This document shows positions 9,027-21,190 of a stretch of 64,000 nt of DNA, one piece after another. The position numbers were made by a program, and so were the translations under genes. Under the pieces are notes generated by a model, which was not told the origin of the DNA, searched no databases, and saw only the letters and a program-made list of their open reading frames with translations. This DNA comes from Advenella alkanexedens (GTDB taxonomy: Bacteria > Pseudomonadota > Gammaproteobacteria > Burkholderiales > Burkholderiaceae_B): positions 1 to 64,000 of the forward strand of contig NZ_JAHSPR010000009.1 in the NCBI RefSeq assembly GCF_019132845.1. The letters run 5' to 3'. Every line of letters starts with the position of its first letter. Positions within the stretch are counted from its first letter, which is position 1.

Positions 9027-11812
9027 CCATACCATTCATATTACATTGGTTAACACAGCATGTGGCATCCACGGCGCACCTTCGGCTTGACTCCAGGGAC
9101 ATCTGTAAAGGGGATGTCTTTGTTGCCTGTGTCGGAACCTCACAAAACGGCGCTGCGTACATTGAAGATGCAATCGTAAAGGGTGCCGCGGCTGTTTTGC
9201 TTGAGCAATCCAGTGGCCCGCCGGTCAATACCGCTTATCCGGTGCCGGTATTGGGCGTGCCGGGTTTAAGGCAATTGCTGGGTGAGTTGGGTGACACCTG
9301 GTACGGACATCCATCGGAACAGGTTTTTGTGATTGCAGTTACCGGCACGAACGGAAAAACCTCTTGTGCCACCTGGTTGGCCAGAGCGTTGACCGCCAAT
9401 GGCGTGCCGTGTGCCACCATTGGCACACTGGGCATGGTATTGCCCGATAATACCAATTTGGGTGGTTCACTAACGACCCCTGATGTGCTGACCTTGCATC
9501 GTTTGCTGGCAGAGTTACGAGACAGGGAAATTAATGCGGTGTCTATCGAGGCCTCTTCCATCGGCCTGGATCAGGGGCGTATGGACGGATTGCGTATCCG
9601 GATTGCCGCCTTTTCCAATCTGACCCTTGACCACCTTGATTATCACAAGGACATGGCAGAATACGAGCGGGCCAAAATGCGTCTGTTTCATTGGCCCGGC
9701 TTGCAGCATGCCGTGATCAACCTGGATGATCCGGCCGGTGAGCGCATATTTCTAGACTCCCGTGCCGAAAACACGATTGGTTACTCCTTGAAAAATCATG
9801 TAGATGCCAGGATTCTTGCCAAAGAGCACCGTTTTGATGATTACGGACTGGCTTTCGATTTGTTCAGCCCGCAGGGCGAGGCGCAGGTATTGACCCGTTT
9901 GCTGGGTGAGCACAATATCTCTAATTTATTACTGGTTGCAGGTGTGTTGCAGGCTATGGGCTGGACGCTGGCCGATGTTGTTAAAACCATCTCGTTGCTT
10001 GAGCCGGTACCTGGTCGATTGCAGATTGTGAAAGGCCTGGAGGTAGCCGGGGAAGCGGGAATGCAGCCTTTGGTGGTGGTGGATTACTCGCATACACCCG
10101 ACTCGCTGGAGCGCGCGCTCGATGCCTTGAGGCCAACCGCCCGGGCCCGGAAAGGACGGTTGGTTTGCATTTTTGGTTGCGGTGGTGACCGGGATAAAAC
10201 CAAACGTCCTGTCATGGGTAAAATTGCTTCGCAAAAAGCCGATCTGGTTTATGTGACCAGCGATAATCCCCGTACCGAAAATCCTGAGCGGATTCTGGCC
10301 GACATCCTGGCCGGCATGCCTGTTTCACCTCATGTTCAGCCTGATCGGGCCTATGCCATTTTACAGGCGGTATTACATGCCTTGCCCGAAGATGTCATTT
10401 TGGTGGCAGGAAAAGGGCATGAAACCTATCAGGAAGTCAATCATGTCAAAACCTGTTTTGATGATCGTGAGTGGTCTGTACTGGCATTGGCCTTGCGTCA
10501 TGCAAGCGGTGTCTCCACCGATTCACGCAGTATTGGCAAAGGGCAGATATTCATTGCCCTTGTCGGTGAAAATTTTGATGCCCATGATTTTCTGGGACAG
10601 GTTCAGCAAGCGGGCGCATGGTTGGCGGTTGTCAGCCGCAAGAATCCGGATATCGATCTGCCCCAGGTGCTGGTGGCCGATACGGGCAGGGCGCTTGAAT
10701 TGATGGGCAAGGCCTGGCGCTCCCTGTTTGATATCCCGGTTATTGGGGTGGCAGGCAGTAATGGCAAAACAACCACTAAGGAAATGATTGCCGCCATTTT
10801 GGAGGTACATGTCGGGCCGGCACATTGTATTGCCACGAAAGGCAACCTGAATAATCAAATTGGTGTCCCCTTAAGTTTATTGGGCTTGAATGAAAATCAT
10901 CAGGTCGCTGTATTTGAATTGGGCATGAATCATCCGGGTGAGATCCGCATCCTGACCGATCTAGCCAGGCCTACTGTCGGACTGGTGAACAACGCGCAAA
11001 GGGAACACCAGGAGTTCATGCAAACGGTAGAGGCCGTTGCGATTGAAAACGGTGATGTGATTGCCGGTCTTGATGCCAATGGGGTCGCTGTTTTTCCTGC
11101 CGATGAGCCTTATACCGCCTTGTGGCACGATATTGCCGGCGAGCGGCGTCGGATTTTATTCGGTTTTGGTGAACAGGCCGATGTTACTGCCGAAGAGTTG
11201 GTGGCCGATATCAATGGCAGTCGTTTTTTGCTGGTGACCCCAAGTGCCTCCGCTCAGGTTTCATTGAATATTCCGGGCCATCATAATGTGCGCAATGCAT
11301 TGGCAGCCACTGCCTGTGCGCTGGCGATCGGTATACCTGTGGATACGATTATCATTGGGTTACAAAAATTTAGCCCCGTTAAGGGACGAATGCAGGGATT
11401 TGTGCTTTCTGACGGCACAAAATTGCTTGATGACTCGTATAATGCAAACCCTGATTCTGTTCGTGCTGCCATCGATGTCCTGTCACGATTGCCCGGGTCC
11501 AGGGTGCTGGTGCTGGGAGATATGGCCGAAGTGGGTGATGATGGTCCGCAAATGCATGCCGAAGTGGGGCTCTATGCCAAAGAAAAAGGTATTGATTACT
11601 TGCTGGCTTATGGCAAGGCATCCAGGCAAACTGTACAAGCCTTTGGTTCACAGGCAACGCATTTTGAAGACATTCATCAGATGGCACCGTACATCAGAAT
11701 TCTCAAACCGTTAAATATTTTAGTGAAAGGATCACGATCAATGCGTATGGAGCGTGTGATTGCAGACTTGCAAAAAGCTTCATCCATTGAAGGGGAACAA
11801 GATGCTGTATGA
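9023..11812 (+). CDS. murEF: Fused MurE-MurF ligase
   Basis: One uninterrupted 929-residue frame carries two Mur ligases that act in sequence. Residues 1 to about 493 are MurE (UDP-MurNAc-L-Ala-D-Glu:meso-DAP ligase): P-loop GTNGKTS at 108-114 and DNPR at 414-417, the motif that selects meso-diaminopimelate. Residues from about 494 are MurF (D-Ala-D-Ala adding): [20 protein letters not shown]-loop GSNGKTT at 578-584, and [10 protein letters not shown] late. MurF lacks its usual first 25-30 residues, being joined directly to the MurE end. The same fusion is known from Bordetella. Overlaps ftsI by four bases and mraY by eleven. Confidence 0.96.
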   Translation: MTIPFILHWLTQHVASTAHLRLDSRDICKGDVFVACVGTSQNGAAYIEDAIVKGAAAVLLEQSSGPPVNTAYPVPVLGVPGLRQLLGELGDTWYGHPSEQVFVIAVTGTNGKTSCATWLARALTANGVPCATIGTLGMVLPDNTNLGGSLTTPDVLTLHRLLAELRDREINAVSIEASSIGLDQGRMDGLRIRIAAFSNLTLDHLDYHKDMAEYERAKMRLFHWPGLQHAVINLDDPAGERIFLDSRAENTIGYSLKNHVDARILAKEHRFDDYGLAFDLFSPQGEAQVLTRLLGEHNISNLLLVAGVLQAMGWTLADVVKTISLLEPVPGRLQIVKGLEVAGEAGMQPLVVVDYSHTPDSLERALDALRPTARARKGRLVCIFGCGGDRDKTKRPVMGKIASQKADLVYVTSDNPRTENPERILADILAGMPVSPHVQPDRAYAILQAVLHALPEDVILVAGKGHETYQEVNHVKTCFDDREWSVLALALRHASGVSTDSRSIGKGQIFIALVGENFDAHDFLGQVQQAGAWLAVVSRKNPDIDLPQVLVADTGRALELMGKAWRSLFDIPVIGVAGSNGKTTTKEMIAAILEVHVGPAHCIATKGNLNNQIGVPLSLLGLNENHQVAVFELGMNHPGEIRILTDLARPTVGLVNNAQREHQEFMQTVEAVAIENGDVIAGLDANGVAVFPADEPYTALWHDIAGERRRILFGFGEQADVTAEELVADINGSRFLLVTPSASAQVSLNIPGHHNVRNALAATACALAIGIPVDTIIIGLQKFSPVKGRMQGFVLSDGTKLLDDSYNANPDSVRAAIDVLSRLPGSRVLVLGDMAEVGDDGPQMHAEVGLYAKEKGIDYLLAYGKASRQTVQAFGSQATHFEDIHQMAPYIRILKPLNILVKGSRSMRMERVIADLQKASSIEGEQDAV

Positions 11813-12971
11813 GTTATTCGGGTGGCTGTCTACAAGTATAAGTGGCTTCGGTGTTTTTGAATACATTACATTGCGAGCCATGCTGGCGTGCGCTACTGCA
11901 TTGTTTATTGGCTTGTGGGCCGGCCCGCGTGTCATCCGGAGATTGACGGCGCTTAAAATTGGCCAGGCGGTCCGGGCTTATGGACCCGAATCGCATCTGG
12001 TCAAAAATGGCACGCCCACCATGGGGGGGGTGCTCATTCTTATCGCGATTGGTATCAGTACTTTATTGTGGGCAGACTTAAGCAACCGGTTTGTCTGGGT
12101 GGTGATGCTGGTGACTTTCGGGTTTGGCGCGATTGGCTGGGTGGATGATTATCGCAAAGTGGTTTATCGCAATCCCGAAGGCATGTCCTCGCGGGAAAAA
12201 TTTTTCTGGCAGTCATTGATTGGCCTGATTGCATCGGTATATCTGACATTTGCCGTTTCCGCACCGGCCAATGCCGATTTATGGCCTTTGTTCAAGGAAT
12301 GGGTGTTAAGTGGTTTCAGCATGCCGCTACCATCCCGTGCCGACCTGATCGTGCCTTTTTTCAAGAGCGTCAGTTATCCGCTGGGCGTATTTGGTTTCGC
12401 CGCATTGACCTGGGTGGTCATTGTGGGTACCAGTAATGCGGTTAACCTGACCGATGGTCTAGATGGCCTGGCCATTATGCCCACCGTTATGGTGGGCAGT
12501 GCCTTGGGTATTTTTGCCTACGTGGTGGGACGGGTTGACTATTCCCGATACCTGTTGTTCCCTTATATTCCAGGTGCCTCCGAAATGTTGATTTTGTGTG
12601 CCGCCCTGGCTGGTGCCGGCTTGGCATTCCTGTGGTTCAATGCATATCCTGCCCAGGTTTTCATGGGCGATGTGGGAGCGCTGGCGCTGGGGGGCATGTT
12701 GGGCACGGTGGCTGTCATTGTCCGGCAGGAAATTGTCCTCTTTATCATGGGAGGGGTGTTCGTGGTGGAAACACTGTCGGTCATGCTCCAGGTTGTCTGG
12801 TTCAAATACACCAAGAAAAAATATGGTACAGGGCGTCGCATACTTCGAATGGCACCTTTGCATCATCACTTTGAAGTGGGTGGCTGGAAAGAGACCCAGG
12901 TGGTGGTGCGGTTTTGGATTATCACGATGATGCTGGTGTTACTTGGTTTGGCAACATTGAAATTACGATGA
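11802..12971 (+). CDS. mraY: Phospho-MurNAc-pentapeptide transferase MraY
   Basis: An inner-membrane enzyme that makes lipid I from UDP-MurNAc-pentapeptide and undecaprenyl phosphate. The 389-residue polytopic protein shows the family motifs [11 protein letters not shown], the acidic [20 protein letters not shown] and the late MAPLHHHFE. The ATG at 11802 has AGGGGAA upstream within the murF end and matches family N-termini (MLYELFGWL); an upstream TTG at 11760 is not needed. The stop overlaps the murD start (ATGA). Confidence 0.97.
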   Translation: MLYELFGWLSTSISGFGVFEYITLRAMLACATALFIGLWAGPRVIRRLTALKIGQAVRAYGPESHLVKNGTPTMGGVLILIAIGISTLLWADLSNRFVWVVMLVTFGFGAIGWVDDYRKVVYRNPEGMSSREKFFWQSLIGLIASVYLTFAVSAPANADLWPLFKEWVLSGFSMPLPSRADLIVPFFKSVSYPLGVFGFAALTWVVIVGTSNAVNLTDGLDGLAIMPTVMVGSALGIFAYVVGRVDYSRYLLFPYIPGASEMLILCAALAGAGLAFLWFNAYPAQVFMGDVGALALGGMLGTVAVIVRQEIVLFIMGGVFVVETLSVMLQVVWFKYTKKKYGTGRRILRMAPLHHHFEVGGWKETQVVVRFWIITMMLVLLGLATLKLR

Positions 12972-14497
12972 ATACACAGTCAGAAAATAACGTTTTGTCT
13001 TTTCCTTCCTCGGTCCTGGTTCTGGGACTGGGAGAAACCGGTCTTGCTGCCGCTTTATGGTGCCTGCGTAATCAGGCGCGCTTGCGCATTGCCGATACCC
13101 GAACCAACCCGCCGGGCCTGGACAAGCTGGATGCAACAGGTTTGCCCTTTGAAAAATTCCTGGGTGAACGCAGCTTTGACGATGAGGCCCTGGAAGGGAT
13201 TGACGCAATTGTTTTAAGTCCGGGTCTGGTGCCATCCGAGCCACAGCTGGCCGGTTTTCTTGCCCGTGCGGAACAGCGCAATATTGAAATATTGGGTGAA
13301 GTAGAACTGTTTTCCCGCGCACTTTTACAGCTAAGGCAAACACAGGCTTATGAGCCCAAGGTGCTGGGAATTACCGGTACGAACGGCAAAACCACAGTAA
13401 CCACCATGATCCGTGACATGTTGCAGGAAGCCGGGCTGGTCGCGGTGGCAGCGGGCAATATCAGCCCTTCTGCCTTAACCGCGTTGATGGCGGCTCTTGA
13501 TGCCAACGCCTTGCCTGATGTCTGGGTGCTTGAGTTATCCAGTTTTCAGTTGGTAACCGTTAAAACCTTGCAGCCTGACGCATCGGTTGTGCTGAACATT
13601 ACCCAGGATCATTTGGACTGGCATGCCAATTTGCAGGAATATGCCGATTGCAAGGCAAAACTGCTCAAAATGAGCCGGGTGGCCGTTATCAATCGTGATG
13701 ATGAAATGGTCAGTGCCATGGTGGCGTTTGCCGATGACCTGAATGTACGCTCTTTCGGTGAAACCGAGCCTGTCCTTGACGGGGATATGGGTCTGGAAGA
13801 CAGTAATGGCATGTTGTGGCTGGCTGCGAGCAGTGCCGATGAGTTTGATCTGCCCGAAACCGGTGGCCGAAGAAAAAAAAGCACGGAACGCCCGGTTAGA
13901 AAACAGGGAGTGCTCAAACGCTTGATGCCGGCAGATGCCATACTGGTGCGAGGTCGGCATAATGCCCTGAATGCATTGGCGGCCATGGCGCTGTGCCGGG
14001 TACTGGGTATCGGCTGGACTCCATTGCTGAATGCGTTAAGAAATTACGTGGCTGAGCCACACCGAACCAATTTTGTTCGAAGCATCCGGGGGGTTGACTT
14101 CATCAATGACAGTAAGGGCACTAATGTGGGTTCTACGGTCGCGGCCCTCAAGGGTATGGGTCGCAAGGTGGTCTTGATTGCCGGTGGACTGGGCAAGGGA
14201 CAGGATTTTTCTCCGTTGGTCACACCGGTGGCGCGCTTTGCCCGTGCTGTTGTTCTGATCGGGCAGGACGCCCGTGTTATTGAGCAGGCTTTGGCACCTG
14301 CCGGTGTGCCATGTCTTCATGCCGTGTCGCTTGAAGAGGCTGTCAGTATTGCGCTGGATCATGCGCAGGAAACCGATGTGGTGTTGTTATCACCCGCCTG
14401 TGCCAGTATGGATATGTTCAAAAATTACAATCATCGTGGCAATGCCTTCATTGATGCTGTCAACGAGCTGGCCCTTGAAAACGGAGAGGTGGCATGA
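12968..14497 (+). CDS. murD: UDP-MurNAc-L-alanine:D-glutamate ligase MurD
   Basis: Adds D-Glu to the peptidoglycan precursor in the cytoplasm. 509 residues, longer than E. coli MurD (438). An N-terminal Rossmann-type domain ([18 protein letters not shown]) precedes the P-loop [14 protein letters not shown] and the late [13 protein letters not shown]. The extra length is partly a hydrophilic, Lys/Arg-rich insertion at about residues 290-318 (encoded near 13840-13925). Alcaligenaceae MurD proteins tend to be similarly long. The ATG at 12968 overlaps the mraY stop; the upstream extension of the frame runs through mraY and is rejected. Confidence 0.96.
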   Translation: MNTQSENNVLSFPSSVLVLGLGETGLAAALWCLRNQARLRIADTRTNPPGLDKLDATGLPFEKFLGERSFDDEALEGIDAIVLSPGLVPSEPQLAGFLARAEQRNIEILGEVELFSRALLQLRQTQAYEPKVLGITGTNGKTTVTTMIRDMLQEAGLVAVAAGNISPSALTALMAALDANALPDVWVLELSSFQLVTVKTLQPDASVVLNITQDHLDWHANLQEYADCKAKLLKMSRVAVINRDDEMVSAMVAFADDLNVRSFGETEPVLDGDMGLEDSNGMLWLAASSADEFDLPETGGRRKKSTERPVRKQGVLKRLMPADAILVRGRHNALNALAAMALCRVLGIGWTPLLNALRNYVAEPHRTNFVRSIRGVDFINDSKGTNVGSTVAALKGMGRKVVLIAGGLGKGQDFSPLVTPVARFARAVVLIGQDARVIEQALAPAGVPCLHAVSLEEAVSIALDHAQETDVVLLSPACASMDMFKNYNHRGNAFIDAVNELALENGEVA

Positions 14498-15714
14498 GTT
14501 TGCTGGCAGAGCTGCGTTCCAGTGTCAGTGCGGTCAAGCCGGGTCGTACGACCATGCGCAATTATGATTTGCTGTTGGGCGTTGCGGTCTCTGCCTTGTT
14601 GTTGTTTGGTCTGATTATGGTGTTTTCCGCCTCTATTGCATTGGCCGATGGGCCCAAGTATGCCAATTTGGGCCGGTATTACTTCGCCCTCCGTCATGGG
14701 ATTTATATTACAGTGGGCGTGTTTCTGTTTTTTCTGACGCTGACTGTACCCATGAGCTTCTGGGAAAAAAACGCTTTCCGGATTTTTCTGTTTGCAATGC
14801 TGCTGCTGGTTCTGGTTCTGGTGCCGTTTATTGGTAGAGAGGTCAATGGCGCTTCACGCTGGCTTCCCATTGGCCCCATCAACTTTCAGCCATCCGAGCT
14901 CATGAAGGTGGCCATGTTGCTCTTTGCCGCCGATTACACGGTGCGTAAGCAGAAATACATGCAGGATTTTATTCGTGGTTTTATTCCCATGGCCCTGGCA
15001 TTGGTAGCGGTCGCCACACTCTTGTTGCTTGAGCCCGATTTGGGGGCTTTAATGGTAACGGTGTCGATTGCTGTTGGGATCCTGTTTCTTGGGGGCATTA
15101 ATCTTGGACTTTTTGTTTTTGCCATTGGTGCACTGGTTGTCTTGTTTGTATCGATGATTATTTTTGCTCCCTGGCGACTGGAGCGAATCATGGCCTATCT
15201 TGAGCCGTTTCATGAATCAAACGTGCAATCCAGTGCTTACCAGCTGGTGCACTCCCTGATTGCCATCGGGCGCGGAGAATGGTTCGGGGTTGGTCTGGGT
15301 TCAAGCATTGAAAAATTGCATTATTTGCCCGAGGCACATACTGATTTTATTATTGCAGTGGTGGGCGAAGAGCTGGGCTTTGTCGGGATTTTCCTGGTGG
15401 TGGTGCTGTTTTTCATCATTGTTAAAAAAAGCTTTGATATTGGCCGTTCTGCCATTGCGATGGATCGCGAGTTCAATGGCCTGGTGGCCCAGGGGGTTGG
15501 TGTCTGGTTTGGTGTGCAGGCATTTATTAATCTGGGGGTTTGCCTGGGTCTGTTGCCGACCAAGGGTCTGACCTTGCCGCTGGTCAGCTATGGGGGGTCT
15601 TCTATCGTCATGAATCTGATTGCGATTGCCATGTTGATGCGCGTTGATTACGAGGTCCGTCAAATGATGCGTGGCCGGCCTGTCAACAAAGAAAATAAAA
15701 GGTCGTACTCATGA
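14494..15714 (+). CDS. ftsW: Septal peptidoglycan polymerase FtsW
   Basis: A SEDS-family glycosyltransferase of the inner membrane that polymerises lipid II at the septum with FtsI. The 406-residue protein has about ten hydrophobic segments; family hallmarks are [28 protein letters not shown], the PEAHTDFI loop with the catalytic Asp region, and the end motif [22 protein letters not shown] lies upstream of the ATG, which overlaps the murD stop (ATGA). The 3' end overlaps murG by four bases. Confidence 0.96.
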   Translation: MSLLAELRSSVSAVKPGRTTMRNYDLLLGVAVSALLLFGLIMVFSASIALADGPKYANLGRYYFALRHGIYITVGVFLFFLTLTVPMSFWEKNAFRIFLFAMLLLVLVLVPFIGREVNGASRWLPIGPINFQPSELMKVAMLLFAADYTVRKQKYMQDFIRGFIPMALALVAVATLLLLEPDLGALMVTVSIAVGILFLGGINLGLFVFAIGALVVLFVSMIIFAPWRLERIMAYLEPFHESNVQSSAYQLVHSLIAIGRGEWFGVGLGSSIEKLHYLPEAHTDFIIAVVGEELGFVGIFLVVVLFFIIVKKSFDIGRSAIAMDREFNGLVAQGVGVWFGVQAFINLGVCLGLLPTKGLTLPLVSYGGSSIVMNLIAIAMLMRVDYEVRQMMRGRPVNKENKRSYS

Positions 15715-16784
15715 AACAGCCAACATTATTGGTCATGGCAGGCGGAACGGGCGGGCATATCATGCCAGGGCTGGCCGTGGCACATGAAATGCAGGCGCGC
15801 GGTTGGTGTGTCGTCTGGTTGGGCGATCCCTCCAAAATGGAAGGCAAGCTGGTGCCTGCGCATGGTTTTACTTTGGTACCCATGACTTTTTCAGGGGTTC
15901 GGGGCAAGGGCATTGCGGCTATTGTCAAATTGCCGTTTACCCTGTTGCAGGCCAGCACCCAGGCCTGGAAAATTCTGGCCAGGGAAAAACCTTCGGTTGT
16001 CCTGGGTATGGGCGGCTATGTGGCTTTTCCGGGTGGTATGATGGCAGCTTTGCGTGGTATTCCTTTGGTGGTTCATGAGCAGAATGCCGTGGCAGGTACC
16101 GCCAATAAATGGCTGGCCAAGGTGGCCACCCGTGTGTTGTCCGGGTTTCCTGGTGTATTGCCCAAGGGGAAAATGGTGGGTAATCCGGTACGCACGGATT
16201 TGCTTGCCACACCGACTCCGGCCCAGCGTTACGGGAATCGTTCGGGGCGTCTGAATATTTTGGTGGTGGGGGGCAGTTTGGGGGCGCATGCCCTGAACAC
16301 TATTGTGCCCCAGGCATTGGCCGGCATGGCGCCGCAGACGCGCCCTCATGTTGTGCATCAGTCTGGCGCCCAACATCTTGATACCCTGAAAAAAACCTAC
16401 GCCGATCTGGGGGTGGAAGCTGAGTGCGTGGCGTTCATTTCCGATATGGCGGCAGCCATGTCAGCCGCTGATTTGCTTATTTGCCGTGCGGGTGCCATGA
16501 CGGTTGCCGAGGTGGCTGCGATCGGGGTGGCTGCCTTGTTTATTCCCCTGCCACATGCGATTGATGATCATCAAACGGCCAATGCACAGTGGCTTGTCCG
16601 TGAAAATGCGGCGTGGTCCAAAGCGCAAAAAGAATTATCAGCCGAATGGCTGTCATCCTGGTTACAGGATAAAACACGTCATGAATTGCAGGCCGTTGCC
16701 GAAAAGGCAAGGCAATGTGCACGAACTGACGCTACACAGCTGATCGCGGATGTGTGCGCCAGTGTAGTTAAGGATAAAAAATGA
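15711..16784 (+). CDS. murG: Lipid II synthase MurG
   Basis: Transfers GlcNAc from UDP-GlcNAc to lipid I on the cytoplasmic face of the membrane. 357 residues with two Rossmann-like domains: [14 protein letters not shown] at residues 11-24, the second glycine-rich motif [12 protein letters not shown], and the donor-site region [38 protein letters not shown]. The start and stop both overlap their neighbours (ATGA), giving coupled translation with ftsW and murC. Confidence 0.97.
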   Translation: MKQPTLLVMAGGTGGHIMPGLAVAHEMQARGWCVVWLGDPSKMEGKLVPAHGFTLVPMTFSGVRGKGIAAIVKLPFTLLQASTQAWKILAREKPSVVLGMGGYVAFPGGMMAALRGIPLVVHEQNAVAGTANKWLAKVATRVLSGFPGVLPKGKMVGNPVRTDLLATPTPAQRYGNRSGRLNILVVGGSLGAHALNTIVPQALAGMAPQTRPHVVHQSGAQHLDTLKKTYADLGVEAECVAFISDMAAAMSAADLLICRAGAMTVAEVAAIGVAALFIPLPHAIDDHQTANAQWLVRENAAWSKAQKELSAEWLSSWLQDKTRHELQAVAEKARQCARTDATQLIADVCASVVKDKK

Positions 16785-18190
16785 AACACAGGATAAGAAA
16801 TATCCATTTTGTTGGCATTGGTGGCTCTGGCATGAGCGGCATCGCCGAAGTATTGCTCAATCTGGGCTATCGCATCAGCGGCTCCGATTTGCAGGAGTCG
16901 GCCGTCACGCGCCGTTTGGCCAATTTGGGTGCCATCATTCATATTGGGCATCAGGCGGAGAACGTGCGGGATGCCGATGCGATTGTGACGTCAACCGCTG
17001 TGGCCAACAGTAACCCTGAGGTGCTTGCTGCCCGGGCCCGACAAATTCCAGTGGTACCCCGGGCCATCATGCTGGCGGAATTAATGCGTTTGAAAAGAGG
17101 GATCGCCATTGCCGGCACCCATGGCAAAACCACCACGACCAGTCTGGTGGCCAGTGTGCTGGCGGCAGCCGGTCTTGATCCGACTTTTGTGATTGGCGGG
17201 CGGCTGAATTCGGCCGGTGCCAATGCGCGTCTGGGGCAGGGTGACTATATTGTGGTGGAAGCGGATGAATCGGATGCTTCGTTTTTGAATTTATTACCGG
17301 TCATGGCCATCATTACCAATATTGATGCCGATCACATGGACACTTACAGTCATGATATTGCCCGCTTGCGCAGCGCGTTTGTGGAGTTCACCCAGCGGCT
17401 GCCGTTTTATGGTAGTGCAATTCTGTGTAACGATGATGACAATGTTCGTAAAATCATCCCCTTCATTTCCCGTCCGGTCACCACCTACGGGTTTAGCGAT
17501 GATTCCCATTTTCAGGCAGTCAATGTGCGTGCAGAAGGTACCATGATGTGCTTTGACGTTATTCGCCGTATCCGGGTTGATGAGTGGTTGCCCACCTTGA
17601 GCATCACCCTGAACCTGCCGGGCCGCCATAATGTGTTGAATGCCCTGGGCGCGATTGCCGTGGCAACCGAGCTGGATTTGCCTGATGAGGCTATTGTTTC
17701 AGCCTTAAAAGGATTTAATGGTGTTGGACGCCGCTTTTCCCATACGGGTGACTTCAATATTCCCGAGAAAAATGGGGGCGGTCAGTTTACGGTCATCGAC
17801 GATTATGGACACCATCCGGTGGAAATGGCTGCCACTATCGCGGCAGCGCGTGGCGCCTGGCCCGATCGTCGTCTGGTTCTGGCCTTTCAGCCACATCGTT
17901 ATACCCGTACGCGCGATTGTTTTGAGGATTTTGTAAAAGTCTTGAATAGTGCTGACGCGGTTGTGCTGACAGAGGTATATGCTGCCGGTGAGACGCCCAT
18001 TGTGGCTGCCAATGGTCGTGCCCTGGCACGGGGAATTGGTGTGGCGGGGAAACTGGAACCGGTTTTCATTGAAGACGTAAGTGAAATGCCACAGGCAATT
18101 ATTGATTTTGTCAGGGATGGCGATGTGGTAGTGGTCATGGGAGCGGGTTCAATCAGTAAGGTTCCCGGGCAAATTGGAGAGTTGGTATGA
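16781..18190 (+). CDS. murC: UDP-MurNAc:L-alanine ligase MurC
   Basis: First of the Mur ligases, adding L-Ala to UDP-MurNAc. 469 residues: N-terminal UDP-binding motif [18 protein letters not shown]-loop [12 protein letters not shown], the DADHMDTY region, [19 protein letters not shown], and a C-terminal domain with [14 protein letters not shown] and FQPHRYTRT. Length and motif order match E. coli MurC (491). Overlaps murG and ddl by four bases each. Confidence 0.97.
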   Translation: MKHRIRNIHFVGIGGSGMSGIAEVLLNLGYRISGSDLQESAVTRRLANLGAIIHIGHQAENVRDADAIVTSTAVANSNPEVLAARARQIPVVPRAIMLAELMRLKRGIAIAGTHGKTTTTSLVASVLAAAGLDPTFVIGGRLNSAGANARLGQGDYIVVEADESDASFLNLLPVMAIITNIDADHMDTYSHDIARLRSAFVEFTQRLPFYGSAILCNDDDNVRKIIPFISRPVTTYGFSDDSHFQAVNVRAEGTMMCFDVIRRIRVDEWLPTLSITLNLPGRHNVLNALGAIAVATELDLPDEAIVSALKGFNGVGRRFSHTGDFNIPEKNGGGQFTVIDDYGHHPVEMAATIAAARGAWPDRRLVLAFQPHRYTRTRDCFEDFVKVLNSADAVVLTEVYAAGETPIVAANGRALARGIGVAGKLEPVFIEDVSEMPQAIIDFVRDGDVVVVMGAGSISKVPGQIGELV

Positions 18191-19140
18191 CGCACGAATT
18201 TGGCAAAGTCGGCATTTTGTATGGTGGCCACTCAGCCGAGAGAACGGTTTCCCTGCAATCGGGTGAAGGTGTTTTGTCGGCCTTGCAAAGCAAGGGGATA
18301 GACGCCCATCTGTTTGATACCGGTAAGCAAAGCCTGGCAGAATTGGCGGCACAGAATTTTGATCGTGTTTTTATTGCCTTGCATGGTCGTTATGGAGAAG
18401 ATGGCACGCTGCAGGGGGCACTCGAATTATTGGGTATTCCTTATACCGGTAGCGGTGTGATGGCCTCAAGCCTGGCAATGAATAAAATCATGACCAAGCG
18501 CGTCTGGCTTGAGCAAGGCTTGCCAACCCCCAGATACAAAGTGGTCAGGAACCTGGCCGATACCGATGCCGCTTGTGCCGAACTGGGGCTACCCCTGATC
18601 CTCAAGGCGCCGCATGAAGGTTCGACCCTGGGGCTGTATAAAGTCAGCGAACCGGATGAGTTGCATGAGGCTTTCAGGCAGGTCATTAATTTTGATCATG
18701 AACTATTGGCCGAGCAGTTTGTGGTTGGCCGTGAGCTGACCATTCCCGTGGTGGGTAAAGGGGAAGATGCCCGGGCCTTACCGGTGATTGAAATTTTTGC
18801 CCCAGACGGCAATTATGATTTTGAGCATAAATACATTTCAAACGATACGCGTTATGAATGTCCGGCCAATTTGGCCCCCGAGCTGGCCAGCCGGATCCAG
18901 GGCATTGCCGTACAGGCCTATCGGGCCCTTGGATGTGAAGGATGGGCGCGGGTCGATATTATGCTTGATGCCCAAAACCAGCCCTGGTTGCTTGAAATCA
19001 ACACCTCACCGGGCATGACCACTCATTCGCTGGTGCCGATGGGAGCGAAAGCGGAAGGGATGAGTTATGCCGATCTGTGTGTCTTCATCCTGTCGCAGGC
19101 CTCGTGCAAAATACACAGGCCTGTGTCTGAAAACGGATAA
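18187..19140 (+). CDS. ddl: D-alanine:D-alanine ligase
   Basis: An ATP-grasp enzyme that makes D-Ala-D-Ala for MurF. The 317-residue protein has [18 protein letters not shown] at the N-terminus, [26 protein letters not shown], the ATP-grasp lysine region [13 protein letters not shown], and the late [15 protein letters not shown] carrying metal-binding residues. It sits at the usual dcw place of ddlB. The ATG overlaps the murC stop; ftsQ starts 14 bases after the stop. Confidence 0.96.
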   Translation: MTHEFGKVGILYGGHSAERTVSLQSGEGVLSALQSKGIDAHLFDTGKQSLAELAAQNFDRVFIALHGRYGEDGTLQGALELLGIPYTGSGVMASSLAMNKIMTKRVWLEQGLPTPRYKVVRNLADTDAACAELGLPLILKAPHEGSTLGLYKVSEPDELHEAFRQVINFDHELLAEQFVVGRELTIPVVGKGEDARALPVIEIFAPDGNYDFEHKYISNDTRYECPANLAPELASRIQGIAVQAYRALGCEGWARVDIMLDAQNQPWLLEINTSPGMTTHSLVPMGAKAEGMSYADLCVFILSQASCKIHRPVSENG

Positions 19141-19154
19141 CAGGGATGTAAACA

Positions 19155-19964
19155 GTGCTGAATAATGCCCGTGCAACCAACCTCATTGCAAACGTTATTG
19201 CAGTCATGGCCGTTATCATTTTTATTGCGGGGGGTATCTATTGGCTTGCGCATCGCCCCATGTTCAATCTGTCCCGCATCACCATCGAGCCGGTGAACGG
19301 AAGGGTGCTCAATTACGTGTCGCCTGCCAGCATTCAGGCAACCATTGCGGGCAAACTCAAGGGCAATTTTATTACGATTGACCTTGGTGAGACCAAGAAG
19401 ATTTTTGAGACCTCTCCCTGGGTCAGGCAGGCGCATCTGCGACGTGTCTGGCCGGATGGCTTATCGCTTAAAATAGAAGAGCATGAGCCCTTTGCTTTCT
19501 GGAATGAAAACCAGATGATCAATACATGGGGTGAGCTGTTTTCAGCAAACCAGGCTGAATTGAATTCCGAATCGGAGTTGCCGCAATTCAATGGGCCAGA
19601 TGGTTCTGAGCGACTGGTGGTGCAACGGTATGCCGAGCTGGTTCGCTGGCTGGCGCCATTAAAATTGGGTGTTAATGAAATAACGCTTAGCGATCGCTAT
19701 GCATGGCGTGTAGAATTGAGTAATGATATGGAATTGGTAATGGGAAGGGACCCGGGTGCTGATGCCGTCAATCCGCACGGGGGGCAGGGGGCCGTCTCTT
19801 TCGCATCGACCATCGAACGTTTTGTGCGTGCATGGCCGGTATTACAAAACCGTATCGAAGGCAGGAAAATAAACAAGGTGGATCTTCGTTATACCAAGGG
19901 CTTTGCCTTAACGTATGCTCCAGTGGATAATACGCTACCAGTTGATAGTAAAGAGAAAAAATGA
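19155..19964 (+). CDS. ftsQ: Cell division protein FtsQ
   Basis: A bitopic divisome protein that recruits FtsL and FtsB. The 269-residue protein has a short cytoplasmic tail, one membrane segment at about residues 13-35, and then a POTRA domain (FNLSRITIEPVNGRVLNYVS ... FITIDLGETKKIFETSPWVRQAHLRRVWPD) followed by the beta domain with HEPFAFWNE. Start is GTG at 19155, with GGGATG a little upstream. The C-terminal residues overlap ftsA by four bases. Confidence 0.94.
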   Translation: MLNNARATNLIANVIAVMAVIIFIAGGIYWLAHRPMFNLSRITIEPVNGRVLNYVSPASIQATIAGKLKGNFITIDLGETKKIFETSPWVRQAHLRRVWPDGLSLKIEEHEPFAFWNENQMINTWGELFSANQAELNSESELPQFNGPDGSERLVVQRYAELVRWLAPLKLGVNEITLSDRYAWRVELSNDMELVMGRDPGADAVNPHGGQGAVSFASTIERFVRAWPVLQNRIEGRKINKVDLRYTKGFALTYAPVDNTLPVDSKEKK

Positions 19965-21190
19965 GTCGTGACCTTAAGGACCTAATTGTTGCGTTGGATA
20001 TCGGTACTAGCAAAGTTGTTGCGGTAGTTGCCGAAGCGTTGCCTGAAGACGGGCGATTTGAAGTAATTGGGCTTGGGCAGCATGAGTCCAAGGGAATGCG
20101 TAAAGGGGTTGTTGTCAGTATTGATTCAACCGTGAACTCCATCCAGCGTGCTCTGGAAGAGGCCGAGTTGATGGCTGATTGCAAAATCAGGGAAGTTTAT
20201 ACGGGCATTGCCGGCAATCACATTACCAGTTTCAACTCCAGTGGCATGGTGGCCATCAAAGACAAGGAAGTGTCCGAGGCCGATGTGGCACGGGTTATTG
20301 AAACCGCAAAGGCGGTTAATATTCCAACTGATCATCAGGTACTGCATGTCCTGACCCAGCAATTCATTGTTGATAACCAGGAAGATATCAGGCAGCCGGT
20401 TGGCATGAGCGGTATACGGCTGGAAGTGCGTGTGCATATTGTGACAGGTGCGGTCAGTGCCGCCCAGAATATTGTCAAGTGCGTCCGACGCTGCGGACTG
20501 GAAGTGCAGGACCTCATTTTACAACCGCTGGCATCCAGCATGGTTACCCTGACCAATGATGAAAAAGAGTTGGGCGTGGTCATGGTGGATATTGGCGGTG
20601 GTACAACCGATGTGGCTATTTTTACTGGTGGCGCCATTCGTCATACCACCGTTTTGCCTGTTGCCGGAGACCAGGTAACCAGTGATATCGCGGCCATGCT
20701 CAGGACACCCACGCCCGATGCTGAAGACATCAAGTTGCGTTTTGGCATTGCCAAACAATCCCTTGCCAATCCTGAGGAATTGATCGAAGTGCCAGGCCTG
20801 GGTGACCGCGATGTACGCAAGGTCAAGCGGCAAACGCTGGGGGCGGTTATCGAACCTCGTATCGAGGAACTGTTCATGATGGTGCAGCAGGTGGTCAGGG
20901 ATTCCGGCTATGAGGATCTGGTGGCGTCAGGGATTGTACTGACTGGTGGAACATCGCTGATGCCGGGAATTGTTGAATTGGCCGAGGATGTGTTTCTCAA
21001 GCCGGTTCGGGTGGCGGTTCCCGAGTATCGGGGAAGCCTTGCCGATGTGGTTCGCAATCCACGGTTTTCAACCGTGATGGGTTTGTTGACCGAAGCGCGT
21101 GTGCAACGCCTCAGAGGTAGCAAGACCATGCAACAAAAAGGAGGATTTAAATCGATCTTTTTACGCATGAAAGAGTGGTTTATGAATTAA
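19961..21190 (+). CDS. ftsA: Cell division protein FtsA
   Basis: An actin-like ATPase that tethers FtsZ to the membrane. 409 residues: phosphate-1 motif IVALDIGTSKVVAVV at residues 8-22, the second phosphate loop VMVDIGGGTTDVAIF, the adenosine motif GIVLTGGTSLMPGI, and a C-terminal amphipathic helix (KSIFLRMKEWFMN) that binds the membrane. The ATG overlaps the ftsQ stop. Unlike the tight junctions upstream, a 204-base gap separates it from ftsZ. Confidence 0.97.
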   Translation: MSRDLKDLIVALDIGTSKVVAVVAEALPEDGRFEVIGLGQHESKGMRKGVVVSIDSTVNSIQRALEEAELMADCKIREVYTGIAGNHITSFNSSGMVAIKDKEVSEADVARVIETAKAVNIPTDHQVLHVLTQQFIVDNQEDIRQPVGMSGIRLEVRVHIVTGAVSAAQNIVKCVRRCGLEVQDLILQPLASSMVTLTNDEKELGVVMVDIGGGTTDVAIFTGGAIRHTTVLPVAGDQVTSDIAAMLRTPTPDAEDIKLRFGIAKQSLANPEELIEVPGLGDRDVRKVKRQTLGAVIEPRIEELFMMVQQVVRDSGYEDLVASGIVLTGGTSLMPGIVELAEDVFLKPVRVAVPEYRGSLADVVRNPRFSTVMGLLTEARVQRLRGSKTMQQKGGFKSIFLRMKEWFMN

